DNA of 35,477 bases from a virus. The stretch lies in IMG/VR virus record IMGVR_UViG_3300017971_000545, positions 1 through 35,477 of that record. One strand, written 5' to 3'. Below the pieces are notes generated by a model that worked only from the letters and a program-made list of their open reading frames with translations, ran no database searches and had not been told where the DNA came from. Shown one piece after another: positions 1-7,534 of this stretch (position 1 is its first letter; each line of letters starts with the position of its first letter). Position numbers and translations under genes: made by a program.

Positions 1-164
1 AGAAAGATTTAAATTGCACGGAGATAGCAGTTTATAAACACGGCGAAATGACCTTGCAACAGATCGCGGATCGCCACGGGATAAGTATCGTAAGGGCGAA
101 GCAGCTAGTAGATGAGGCTCTGCTTAAATTAAATAAGACATTATCAGAAAAAAGTACTATTTAA
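1..164 (+). CDS. Sigma-70 region 4-like protein, C-terminal end (5' truncated)
   Basis: The frame is open from the window edge to TAA at 162-164 and gives about 53 residues. The stretch MTLQQIADRHGISIVRAKQL, followed by VDEALLKL, aligns without gaps to the helix-turn-helix of sigma-70 region 4.2 (TLEEIGKxFxVTRERxRQIExxALRKL), which contacts the -35 box. This suggests a phage sigma factor or a sigma-like DNA-binding protein. Only the C-terminus is visible, so regions 2 and 3 cannot be checked. A generic HTH regulator is the alternative. It lies upstream of the acidic protein with a 39-nt gap. Confidence 0.6.
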   Translation, partial: KDLNCTEIAVYKHGEMTLQQIADRHGISIVRAKQLVDEALLKLNKTLSEKSTI

Positions 165-203
165 AACAGCATATTCGCGAATAATTGTTAGGAGTTTTGC
201 AGA

Positions 204-878
204 ATGTCCAAGAAAACACTTTTAAACGAGTCACAGATTCGTTCTTTTATGAAGCTAGCTAAGCTAGAGCCTTTGACCCCAGGCTTTGTTCAGGGTCTCA
301 CAGAGAGCGCCGACGATCTTGATGAGGGTCGCGGTAAGAAGAAGAAGATGCGCGCCGAGGATGAACTCGAAGAGCGCATGGGCGGCGATGCTATGATGCG
401 CGACGAAGATGAAATGGATGAGGTTAGAACAGGGTTGGGTCCAGACTACGATCTTACGAGACGAAAGAGAGGTCACGGTCGTGGAACAGGCGATGCAGAC
501 GGTCTAGAGGAACAGGAAGAGATGGAAGTAGACGCAGCTGAAATGGAAGATGCTGCCGGAGACGAGATGGAGATGGATGCAGAGATGGATGCCGAGGCAG
601 AGGCACCAGTAGAAGCCCCAGCCGCAGACGCAGGCAAGATGGTTTCTGTTGATGATTTCCTTTCTGCCCTTGAGCGTGCCCTTGAGGACGTAACGGGTGA
701 GGAAGTTGAGATTGATGATGAAGAGGTTGCTGATGATGAGCCAGCAGATGCTATGGATGATATGGCTGACGAGCCAGAGGATGCTGATGAGATGGGTGAT
801 GAGGAAGCTCTAATGGAGACCATCACAAAGCGAGTCGCAAAGAGAATTCTTATGGAGGCTCTTAGCGCAAAGAAGTAG
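204..878 (+). CDS. Acidic protein with LNES-type N-terminus
   Basis: A 224-residue protein with an AGGAG ribosome site 9 nt before the ATG. The N-terminal motif LLNESQIRSFMKLAKLEPL resembles the start of virion-associated proteins in large marine phages (recollection, not searched). Residues about 45-200 are low-complexity, rich in Asp, Glu, Met and Ala, and very acidic. The C-terminus turns into a basic helix (TKRVAKRILMEALSAKK). An acidic middle with a basic tail just upstream of a ClpP-type protease would fit a scaffold or internal head protein, but that is inference. No enzymatic motif is visible. Confidence 0.75.
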   Translation: MSKKTLLNESQIRSFMKLAKLEPLTPGFVQGLTESADDLDEGRGKKKKMRAEDELEERMGGDAMMRDEDEMDEVRTGLGPDYDLTRRKRGHGRGTGDADGLEEQEEMEVDAAEMEDAAGDEMEMDAEMDAEAEAPVEAPAADAGKMVSVDDFLSALERALEDVTGEEVEIDDEEVADDEPADAMDDMADEPEDADEMGDEEALMETITKRVAKRILMEALSAKK

Positions 879-907
879 TTGACAAACTCCAACTCCTAAC
901 GTATATT
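879..907 (+). promoter_or_regulatory. Sigma70-type promoter overlapping a hairpin
   Basis: TTGACA (879-884), 17-nt spacer, TATATT (902-907). It begins one base after the stop codon of the acidic protein. The expected start site, about 914, lies inside the hairpin at 909-935. Confidence 0.6.
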
Positions 908-908
908 A

Positions 909-939
909 AAGACTGTGAGCAACCCTCACAGTCTTTTTA
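909..939 (+). terminator. Intrinsic terminator
   Basis: GACTGTGAG (911-919), 5-nt loop, CTCACAGTC (925-933), then a T-run. Flanking A's pair with the first T's to extend the stem. It ends the acidic-protein transcript, but it also coincides with the predicted start of transcription from the 879-907 promoter. Confidence 0.8.
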
Positions 940-951
940 TTTGGATAAACA

Positions 952-1350
952 ATGATAGAACTAACAACAGATGATTTAACCGCCATCGCAGCGATGGCCT
1001 TCTTTGCCGGCGTATTCGCGAGTATCTTTTTATCTCGGTTTTTTGAGATTGTGCATACTTGGAGAATAGTACAAGAGTCGGTTGTATCTATCATCTGGAT
1101 GTTAACAAAGATGGTAGAAGATATTTCTTTCCTTCAAGAATTGAAACTAAAGCAGATGCGTGAGTCAGGCTTTACAAAGGAACAGATTCGTGAGTTTCAA
1201 AAAGTTGACGACCAGTTCTTGACAAACTGGAAGGACAATGCTATCATCTCCATAGTGAACAGATCCCCACGACACTTTAAAACGATGCTACCGTTCCACG
1301 ATTGGAACAGTGCTATGAAGTTCTTAAACAATACCCTAAAGGGAGAATAG
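952..1350 (+). CDS. Small membrane-anchored protein
   Basis: 132 residues. One N-terminal hydrophobic helix (about residues 9-30, LTAIAAMAFFAGVFASIFLS) is followed by a helical, probably coiled-coil segment with many Lys, Glu and Gln (KLKQMRESGFTKEQIREFQK). No family is recognised. It lies directly before the ClpP-type protease (8-nt gap), so they are probably co-translated. The sequence fits a type II or N-in membrane anchor with a cytoplasmic helical domain, but no function can be named. Confidence 0.7.
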   Translation: MIELTTDDLTAIAAMAFFAGVFASIFLSRFFEIVHTWRIVQESVVSIIWMLTKMVEDISFLQELKLKQMRESGFTKEQIREFQKVDDQFLTNWKDNAIISIVNRSPRHFKTMLPFHDWNSAMKFLNNTLKGE

Positions 1351-1358
1351 GAAAAACA

Positions 1359-2006
1359 ATGGTTATTTTCAACAACGACACTCAGACCGATGAGGAAGAG
1401 GAGGTCAGCGAGCATCAGGCTGCTATGATTATGGCAGCAGTGGCTGGTGCCCAGGCAGGACCAGAGTCCAACACTATTGGTTTGGTTGGAGACATAAACG
1501 AGGAAGCAGCCCAACAGATTTATCACGGCCTTCTTCAACTAAACGGAGGTTCTATTTTCCCTAATCCCGTAGAGGAAGGAGAAGAGAAGCCAGAGGATCT
1601 TCACTTTCTTATCTCAACTGGTGGAGGTGCTATTTGTGAAATGTTCGGCATTATTGATATGATGAGTATTGTAAAGAGACGCCGAGATATTTCAACATTG
1701 GGAACCGGCAAGATCTTTTCAGCCGGTGTTCCAATATTGGCTTCGGGTACGAGAGGCAAGCGTTTTGTTACTCGCAATGCTCGCATTATGATGCATCGTT
1801 GTTCGACAGCCAACATGGGTACTACCGCTGATATCAAGGCAAGCCACGATGAGATGCGTCTAATGGAAGATCAGATGGTTCAAGTTATCGCTGAGAACTC
1901 AAAGTTATCTGTGGGTGAGATCCACAACATGTTCTCAAAGAACACAGATGAATATTTCTCTGCGCAGGAAGCAATTGAAATGGGTCTTGCCGACGAAATC
2001 ATCTAA
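1359..2006 (+). CDS. ClpP-type (S14) serine protease
   Basis: 215 residues from the ATG at 1359; an upstream in-frame ATG at 1302 would lie inside the previous gene. The ClpP fold is clear: GKIFSAGVPILASGTRGKRF aligns to the ClpP active-site segment with Ser121, RIMMHRCS supplies His146, and NTDEYFSAQEAIEMGLADEI supplies Asp197. The triad is complete and in the right order. The oxyanion-strand motif STGGGAI (about 86-92) is also present. Phages use S14 proteases as prohead maturation enzymes or as ClpP homologues. No Clp ATPase is seen nearby, so head maturation is somewhat more likely (inference). Confidence 0.9.
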   Translation: MVIFNNDTQTDEEEEVSEHQAAMIMAAVAGAQAGPESNTIGLVGDINEEAAQQIYHGLLQLNGGSIFPNPVEEGEEKPEDLHFLISTGGGAICEMFGIIDMMSIVKRRRDISTLGTGKIFSAGVPILASGTRGKRFVTRNARIMMHRCSTANMGTTADIKASHDEMRLMEDQMVQVIAENSKLSVGEIHNMFSKNTDEYFSAQEAIEMGLADEII

Positions 2007-2032
2007 TTACTATTAGTTCCCGAGGATTTACA

Positions 2033-3805
2033 ATGAATATTGATACACTGGTGGAGAGTTTCTACTCCAAAAAAGATGAGACTGAAAGCCTTATTAATGA
2101 GGTTTTGAAGCTTCTGATTGAGCAAGCACCAGGGATGCCACCAAGTGCTACCTTCAATTGGTCCATGATTCCGGACATTCCGATCTCTGAGATTGGTTGG
2201 TCCGATGTCTCCACGACAGAAGAGGGAGTAGAGATCCCGAGCGAACAAAGAGCACTACTACAGCAGTATTTGAAGAACATTGGATCTCCTGGCGCGTCTT
2301 TTGAAGAGCAGATTAAATCTCTCCAAGAGTTCTACGGTCCTCGGGGACCGCTTATGGTGACGAAGAGTGCTGCGAATAACTCTGAGGCTATCTCACAGCT
2401 AATTTCATATTTGGTGTTTTACAAAACACTCACAAAAGTTGTAACCAACTTTAATGCTTCGTCAGCAGGCTTCAGTTTTGAGTCCTTTTTGGCCGTGCTG
2501 TTGAACGGAAAGCAGGTTCCTGCAAATACAGGAACAATCGCAGACTTTATAACAGGCGATGGAATTCCAGTCTCTTTGAAGTTATATACTAAATTGCATG
2601 TCGGCGGTTCATGGCGCGACCTTGTCGGAGACCTTATAAATCCTAAATTTAAACACCCCAAAGGTAGAGCGATGCGATACATCTCGGGCATTAAGGTTTT
2701 GAGCGGTGAGGGCCTTAAGCAGAAGGGTGAAATTAAATTATATCAGTTTGATATTACTCTTGATAATGTTGTAGATATGATGCTCAACTCTATGCATCCG
2801 GATATTGTAACCATGCCGGCTTCTATGGTGGCCGGAGGGGAGGGAATAGCCGATAAAATTCCTAGTGCCGATCGTGTTCCTCCCAATGAAGACTTAGAAA
2901 AAAGACTTACTGATTTGGTACATGCACAGTTGGGGGATATTGAAGTTGATGCCACAATGAAGCAAATTGACCCACAATTTAACTTGTCCAGCTTTGTTAA
3001 CGGTCAAGATGGCGTTTTCCAGACAATGAAATACGCTTCCACTCCCCCCAACGATGCCCTAATGGCTCAGTATAGTAAACCCTGGAAAGGGCTTGCGTAT
3101 ACTAAAATGGATATGAGGACTATTAAGCCATTGTATAACTATCTTCTGAATTATGTATTTCTTCCAAAGTATGGGCAAACCTCTGCGTGGCAGTCAATTA
3201 AGACCAAGACGGGTCAAAACCGCGTGACTTCTTTCTTAGTACATTTAGCTCGTGCTATAAGAGCCGCGCATAACAGCATTGTTGCCAGTTTTGGCTCTTC
3301 TGAGGTCGCAAGAGCGCGCGCCGATGCCCTTAAGAATGTAGATTGGATGCGAGTCCGCGATCCAAAGAAGAAGAAAGGTAAAGAAGATATCGTTGCTCAA
3401 CGAACGGCAAGTCGTAAAGAGATTAGTGATTATTATAACGGACTTGATGAGGCTGGAAAGATAGAGGCGCTTAAAAACACATATGGTATGGTCGTCGGCG
3501 GCGCCGGGGGAATTACGCAGTGGGGGCTTAATGCCCAGCAAGCCATAAATGAAGATTATCCCGTAAACGCAAAGTACCTTGGAGAGTTACAGATTGGCGG
3601 CGCGTATGTAGAACAAATGCTTACACAAGTGTCTGAGATTTTGAATCAAGAGATTTTTGCTGTTTTCTCATCTCTCAAAGAACTATCAGACAATCTTAAT
3701 GGCTTCTTCGCCGGTGGTTTGGCTGATGACAGGAAAGCGGCGACCGCGATTGAAAGTGCTCAGGACATTGAAAAGAAGACAACCGAACTAAAAGGTGAAA
3801 AATAA
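2033..3805 (+). CDS. Large protein with a possible PD-(D/E)XK nuclease-like core
   Basis: 590 residues, GAGGA ribosome site. Not recognised as a named family. Residues 144-190 carry an arrangement typical of restriction-endonuclease folds: Glu150 in a helix (SFESFLAVLLNG), Asp171 after a Thr-x-Ala turn (TGTIADFITGDG), then SLK with Lys183 on the next strand. After it comes a mixed region with a Lys-rich stretch near residue 445 (DPKKKKGKED), a glycine-rich segment (about 484-491, MVVGGAGGITQW) and a helical C-terminus. A DNA-processing or virion role is possible. Position after the protease favours a structural-gene neighbourhood. The nuclease assignment is a motif inference only. Confidence 0.6.
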   Translation: MNIDTLVESFYSKKDETESLINEVLKLLIEQAPGMPPSATFNWSMIPDIPISEIGWSDVSTTEEGVEIPSEQRALLQQYLKNIGSPGASFEEQIKSLQEFYGPRGPLMVTKSAANNSEAISQLISYLVFYKTLTKVVTNFNASSAGFSFESFLAVLLNGKQVPANTGTIADFITGDGIPVSLKLYTKLHVGGSWRDLVGDLINPKFKHPKGRAMRYISGIKVLSGEGLKQKGEIKLYQFDITLDNVVDMMLNSMHPDIVTMPASMVAGGEGIADKIPSADRVPPNEDLEKRLTDLVHAQLGDIEVDATMKQIDPQFNLSSFVNGQDGVFQTMKYASTPPNDALMAQYSKPWKGLAYTKMDMRTIKPLYNYLLNYVFLPKYGQTSAWQSIKTKTGQNRVTSFLVHLARAIRAAHNSIVASFGSSEVARARADALKNVDWMRVRDPKKKKGKEDIVAQRTASRKEISDYYNGLDEAGKIEALKNTYGMVVGGAGGITQWGLNAQQAINEDYPVNAKYLGELQIGGAYVEQMLTQVSEILNQEIFAVFSSLKELSDNLNGFFAGGLADDRKAATAIESAQDIEKKTTELKGEK

Positions 3806-3808
3806 TAC

Positions 3809-3836
3809 TTGACACACGCAATAGGTATGCTATAAT
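3809..3836 (+). promoter_or_regulatory. Consensus promoter of groEL
   Basis: TTGACA (3809-3814), 16-nt spacer ending in TGC (extended -10), TATAAT (3831-3836). Both hexamers match sigma70 consensus exactly, so strong expression with the host polymerase is expected. Confidence 0.85.
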
Positions 3837-3862
3837 ACCAAGATAGAAAGAGAGGTTTCTCA

Positions 3863-5437
3863 ATGCCCAAGTGTGTATTTGAAGACCGACAGAGCCTCAA
3901 CCAAAAGGTTCTGGACGGAGTTAATAAGCTTGCCGATAATGTTGCGGCAACTCTAGGCCCGAAGGGTCGTAATGTCATTCTACAGGAGAAGGGTAAGACA
4001 CCCTTCGTAACAAAAGACGGAGTAACGTGCGCCGCTTTCGTTCATCTGGATGATGAGTTTGAAAACGCTGCCGCACAGATTCTAAAGCAGGCAACCTCCC
4101 AGACCAACACTATGGCTGGTGACGGAACCACAACGGCAACTGTGCTTTCTCGTGCTATTCTTAACAAGGCACAGCGATACATTACTGCTGGTGCTTCTCC
4201 TGTTGAGTTGAAGCGAGGCATTGACTTGGCTGTAGATGCCTTGGTCCGAGAACTACAAAAGAACGCACAACACATCGAAACTCTTGATGATGTAGAGAAC
4301 ATCGCAACTATTTCAGCCAACAACGATAGAACTATTGGCAAGCTAATCGCGACTGCTGTTGACAAGGCAGGCAAGGATGGTTCTATTACAATCGAGGACG
4401 CCAAGTCTGTTGAGACTTCCTTGGATGTTATTGAAGGTTTCCGAGTAGAAGCCGGATATGCTGCGTCTGCTTTTGTAACTGATGAGCGACGTGGTGCTGT
4501 TCATTACGATTCCCCGCTTCTTCTTGTAACTGATAATCGGATTGATTCAGTAGATCAAATCCTTCCAGCGTTGGAGATTATATCTCGCGATGGTCGTCCG
4601 CTTGTTATTGTTGCGGAGGAGATTGAAGGTCAGGCTCTCGCGGCTTTGATTATGAATACAGTTCGCGGCTCTATGAAGATTGCTGCTGTAAAGGCTCCCT
4701 TCTACGGTGAGAGGCGCCGTAACATTCTATCCGACCTAGCACTCTCAACAGGTGCCGAGTTCATCTCTACGGACGGTACAGTGCGTCTAAAGGATATCAA
4801 ACTACAACACTTTGGTCAGTGCCGATCAGTGGATATCACAAAGATCGGAACAACTGTTATTGGCGGCAAGGGCAACTTTGAGGAGATTGATCGTCGTATT
4901 GAGCTTCTCAAGACTGAACTTCTACAAACAGATGATATGCGCGAGTGTGATAAGATCCAAGAGCGCATTACAAAGTTGGCTTCTGGTGTTGCTGTTATCA
5001 AGGTTGGTGCGGCAACAGAAGTAGAGATGATTGAAAAGAAGCATCGCATTGAGGATGCGCTAGAAGCAGTCAAGTCAGCACAGCAAGAAGGTATTGTTCC
5101 TGGCGGTGGTGTTGCCCTAGTTCGTGTATCAAACAATCTTCTAATGCTTGAAGCCGAGAACGAAGATCAGATGTTTGGTATTGAAATCGTCCGTGATGCT
5201 GTAAAGGCTCCGCTACGTCAAATGGCTCAGAACTGTGGGTTGTCCCCTGATTTGGTTCTAGCCAAGGTAGAGGATGCCGAAGGTAACTTTGGTTACAACT
5301 TCCGAACAGACGAAATGGTCGATATGTTAGAGGAAGGCGTTATTGATCCGGTCAAGGTTACGAGAACTGCCCTTCAAAATGCTGCTTCTGCTGCTGGAAC
5401 ATTAATCACAACTTCTCATGCTATTGTGGAGGTATAA
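3863..5437 (+). CDS. groEL: Phage-encoded GroEL chaperonin
   Basis: 524 residues, close to the bacterial 540-548 but lacking the GGM-rich tail. Hallmarks: TLGPKGRNVILQ near residue 30, the ATP-site motif GDGTTTATVLSRAI (about 85-98), the GFRVEAGYAASAF apical segment, and the hydrolysis Asp in IEDALEAVKSAQQEGIVPGGG. GroEL is a double-ring ATPase that folds proteins in the cytoplasm and normally needs a GroES lid. No GroES is visible in the window, so it must use the host GroES, work without one, or have one elsewhere. It has its own consensus promoter and an AGAGAGG ribosome site. Likely substrates are capsid or tail proteins (inference). Confidence 0.97.
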   Translation: MPKCVFEDRQSLNQKVLDGVNKLADNVAATLGPKGRNVILQEKGKTPFVTKDGVTCAAFVHLDDEFENAAAQILKQATSQTNTMAGDGTTTATVLSRAILNKAQRYITAGASPVELKRGIDLAVDALVRELQKNAQHIETLDDVENIATISANNDRTIGKLIATAVDKAGKDGSITIEDAKSVETSLDVIEGFRVEAGYAASAFVTDERRGAVHYDSPLLLVTDNRIDSVDQILPALEIISRDGRPLVIVAEEIEGQALAALIMNTVRGSMKIAAVKAPFYGERRRNILSDLALSTGAEFISTDGTVRLKDIKLQHFGQCRSVDITKIGTTVIGGKGNFEEIDRRIELLKTELLQTDDMRECDKIQERITKLASGVAVIKVGAATEVEMIEKKHRIEDALEAVKSAQQEGIVPGGGVALVRVSNNLLMLEAENEDQMFGIEIVRDAVKAPLRQMAQNCGLSPDLVLAKVEDAEGNFGYNFRTDEMVDMLEEGVIDPVKVTRTALQNAASAAGTLITTSHAIVEV

Positions 5438-5469
5438 CTCTATTTAGTGGAGACCGGAGGTGTGGTATT

Positions 5470-5754
5470 ATGACTGGCGACGAACAGCAGAAACTAACTG
5501 TAATGTTAGTAGAGCTCTCAGGCAAAATTCAAACTGTGCTTGACAAACAGGAAGAATTAGCGGAGAATGTAAGCAAGATCAAGGATGCAGTCTACAACCC
5601 GGACTCTGGTTTATATGCAAGATTGAAAGAGTTGGATATTCGCATTATCCAACTTGAAACTTGGAAAGCAGCCAACTCAAAGGTTATGTGGCTTGTCGTC
5701 GGTTCTGTCGCTGGTTTATTAGTTAAGACAGCTTGGTCAGTATTATTCCCATAA
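5470..5754 (+). CDS. Coiled-coil protein with C-terminal membrane helix
   Basis: 94 residues with GGAGG 9 nt upstream. Residues 1-65 form an amphipathic coiled coil (LSGKIQTVLDKQEELAENVS) and residues about 70-92 form one transmembrane helix (VMWLVVGSVAGLLVKTAWSVLFP). This layout is that of XhlA/holin-associated small phage proteins, but it also matches many tail-anchored proteins. A lysis role is possible, but no holin or endolysin gene is nearby. Confidence 0.7.
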   Translation: MTGDEQQKLTVMLVELSGKIQTVLDKQEELAENVSKIKDAVYNPDSGLYARLKELDIRIIQLETWKAANSKVMWLVVGSVAGLLVKTAWSVLFP

Positions 5755-5763
5755 GGATTATTA

Positions 5764-5997
5764 GTGCTTAAAGCAAAAGTAGGAGATCTAGTTCATATCC
5801 CCCAAGCTAGTCGTTTATTATATTTTAGTCCCAATAGCAAGCAAGCATCTATACCTTGGGATACAATACGTTTAGACGAACCAAAGGTAGCTCTAGTTAG
5901 TGGAGTGGATTGGGCAGAAGGATATGTTCAGATTATATGGAACGGCAAAGAATGGTCCGTTAGAGAAGAAGACGTTTTTACTTTAAAGGAGTTGTAG
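5764..5997 (+). CDS. Small beta-barrel-like GDLV protein
   Basis: 77 residues, GTG start with AAGGA upstream. It begins MLKAKVGDLVHIP and ends with a Trp-rich strand segment (VQIIWNGKEWSVREEDVFTL). This layout (basic start, VGDLV, a central V-x-W strand, C-terminal 'E-E-D/L' strand) is shared by the large family of small proteins further right in the window and resembles a KOW/SH3-like barrel. It is not GroES: there is no mobile-loop motif and no GroES core. Function unknown. Confidence 0.6.
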   Translation: MLKAKVGDLVHIPQASRLLYFSPNSKQASIPWDTIRLDEPKVALVSGVDWAEGYVQIIWNGKEWSVREEDVFTLKEL

Positions 5998-6306
5998 ATG
6001 ATACGTTTTGTAGAGGTCATAAATAAGACTGATAAGAACCCCCGTATGGAGAGAGTAGCGACACCACAGTTTGAGTTGGGCGAAGTTTGGATTAATGAAA
6101 AGTATGTAGTTAATGTCAGAGAGCACGTAGGCTACAATAACCTATTGAGAGAAGGTAGACTAGGTGTTGAACTTGATCAAAACCATAGGTTTACAACAAT
6201 TATATTAAACGAAGGTAGCACTTCCACGGTTCATACTGTGGTAGGAGACCCTGAGTCGGTTGCCAGGAAGCTTTCGCGCGACCGATCACAACTATTGAAA
6301 GGCTAG
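5998..6306 (+). CDS. Hypothetical protein, weak FlbD-like tail
   Basis: 102 residues starting right after the preceding TAG, with AAAGGAG 5 nt upstream of the ATG. Predicted mainly beta-strand. The segment RFTTIILNEGSTSTVHTVVGDPESVARKL loosely follows the FlbD pattern (T-x-I-x-L-x-x-G ... V-x-G-x-x-x-x-V), which occurs as small proteins in many phages. Not strong enough to name. Confidence 0.6.
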   Translation: MIRFVEVINKTDKNPRMERVATPQFELGEVWINEKYVVNVREHVGYNNLLREGRLGVELDQNHRFTTIILNEGSTSTVHTVVGDPESVARKLSRDRSQLLKG

Positions 6307-6309
6307 GAA

Positions 6310-6708
6310 ATGCTAAAGAAAGCAGCTATTATTCATAAGCCCTGGGGTCGTGAAGAGATCTGGGCACAGTCTTCTCGCTATGCAGGAAAGATTTTGGTTA
6401 TTAACAAGGGACATCGACTGTCCCGACAGTATCACAAAGTAAAAGAAGAAACGATTATGGTTCTTGAAGGAACTTTGGTCTGCGAGGAAGGACCCACAGA
6501 AGTAGGTGGCGAGATCAAGCGACACATTATGGGTCCAGGCGAAATCTTCCACGTTCTCCCGGGAACTATCCATCGTTTCTGTGCAGAAGAGACAGATGTT
6601 CGCTTGGTCGAGGTAAGTACATCAGATATTTTTGACGTGGTAAGATTGGAAGACGATTATCGTCGGATTACAGATCTGCCGACAGAGATTAAAGCAAGCG
6701 GAAAGTAG
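6310..6708 (+). CDS. Cupin protein, mannose-6-phosphate isomerase type II-like
   Basis: 132 residues. Starts KPWGREEIWAQSSRYAGKIL, a typical opening of the cupin part of mannose-1-phosphate guanylyltransferase/phosphomannose isomerase. Cupin motif 1 is GHRLSRQYHKVKEETIMVLEG, where Gln replaces the first of the usual two His; motif 2 is GEIFHVLPGTIHRF. The metal site (Gln/His/Glu/His) is therefore nearly complete. It could isomerise a sugar phosphate or modify a surface sugar; a non-enzymatic cupin is possible. Its stop lies 5 nt before the Hsp20 promoter. Confidence 0.85.
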   Translation: MLKKAAIIHKPWGREEIWAQSSRYAGKILVINKGHRLSRQYHKVKEETIMVLEGTLVCEEGPTEVGGEIKRHIMGPGEIFHVLPGTIHRFCAEETDVRLVEVSTSDIFDVVRLEDDYRRITDLPTEIKASGK

Positions 6709-6712
6709 TCTC

Positions 6713-6740
6713 TTGACACCCCCCTAGTGGGTGTTATAAT
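6713..6740 (+). promoter_or_regulatory. Consensus promoter of the hsp20 gene
   Basis: TTGACA (6713-6718), 16-nt spacer with TGT before TATAAT (6735-6740). It has the same 16-nt spacing and consensus hexamers as the groEL promoter, so the two chaperone genes have the two strongest-looking promoters in the left part. A small GTAGG/CCTAC hairpin follows in the leader. Confidence 0.85.
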
Positions 6741-6780
6741 GTGTGAGTAGGTGAGAGCCCTACCACACAAGGAGATTATT

Positions 6781-7185
6781 ATGTACCCCATTCTTAAGAG
6801 AGCGCGAAACCAGCGCACCCTATTCGACACCTTTCTAGGTGACGAGTTTTTCAACCTTGAAAACACCAGCACTATTGACGACTATGCAGTGAGAACTAAT
6901 GTAGCGTCCAACAACGAGGAATACCGCATTGATGTGGTGGCTCCCGGACTAGACAAGGACGATATGGGTGTCAAGGTTGAGAACAACTATATTTATATTT
7001 CTTACGACAGCGAGAACACTGATAAGTCGGAGTTAGTTCGTTATCGTTCATTTACTCGTTATTGGAAGCTTCCTTCCGACGCTGACGCTGCCTCCGTCCG
7101 TGCCGAGTATAAGCAGGGCATCCTTTCTGTCTTCGTTCCCCGCGAGACCCCTGCCAACAACTCCATTCAGATTGACATTAAGTAA
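6781..7185 (+). CDS. Small heat shock protein (Hsp20, alpha-crystallin domain)
   Basis: 134 residues from the ATG at 6781, preceded by AAGGAG at 6769-6774; an upstream in-frame GTG has no ribosome site. The alpha-crystallin domain spans about residues 35-125: YRIDVVAPGLDKDDMGVKVE, then the RYRSFTRYWKLP strand, then the signature YKQGILSVFVPR (G-x-L family motif). Hsp20 proteins hold unfolding proteins without ATP and pass them to chaperonins. Together with the phage GroEL it forms a virus-borne folding set. The family is common in cyanophages and other T4-like marine phages. Confidence 0.95.
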   Translation: MYPILKRARNQRTLFDTFLGDEFFNLENTSTIDDYAVRTNVASNNEEYRIDVVAPGLDKDDMGVKVENNYIYISYDSENTDKSELVRYRSFTRYWKLPSDADAASVRAEYKQGILSVFVPRETPANNSIQIDIK

Positions 7186-7534
7186 TATTTAAAACTATTT
7201 ATAGTTGATGTATTTACGTCAATCTAATAAATGGAAAGAGTATCTGCTTCAAGAGGCAATTGCCTCTTGAAGTAGTTGCTATGATTCGATAGTCTAGGGC
7301 TCCAGCCTTCTGATGACGAGGAGATGCTACAAGAAAGTATCACATTTGATCGTTGGGCAAAAATAATAAAATAATTTTCCTCTAATGGTAACAAGCCTCA
7401 TAATTACTAATGGACATAAACGGGTTAGAAAGGACTCAGGTTGTATGCAAAATTTAGCATCCCGTAAGGAGTTTGCAGGTAAATATACGGTGAGGTGATA
7501 GTGATAAAGTAACCTATTGCACGGAGGGTTTTTC
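7186..7534 (+). other. 349-nt gap without a clear gene
   Basis: Contains an AT-rich start, a perfect 26-nt palindrome (7247-7272), and a 16-codon frame at 7324-7374 (MLQESITFDRWAKIIK) whose GAGGAG abuts the ATG with no spacing, so translation is doubtful. The end holds the GGAGGG ribosome site (7522-7527) of the next gene. No canonical promoter was found. Confidence 0.5.
7247..7272. repeat. Perfect 26-nt palindrome
   Basis: CTTCAAGAGGCAA followed directly by its reverse complement TTGCCTCTTGAAG. It can extend by one G-T and one T-A pair. No T-run follows, so it is not a standard terminator. It could be a protein-binding operator, a cruciform, or an RNA hairpin between hsp20 and the lipoprotein protease. 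Confidence 0.7.

Noticed and set aside
5764-5997. GroES after GroEL
   Set aside because: Length and position fit, but there is no GroES core or mobile loop; it matches the GDLV small-barrel layout.
7311-7341. Hammerhead ribozyme-like core (CTGATGA ... GAAA)
   Set aside because: The segment between the two core strings cannot form stem II, and stem III has a mismatch next to the cleavage triplet.
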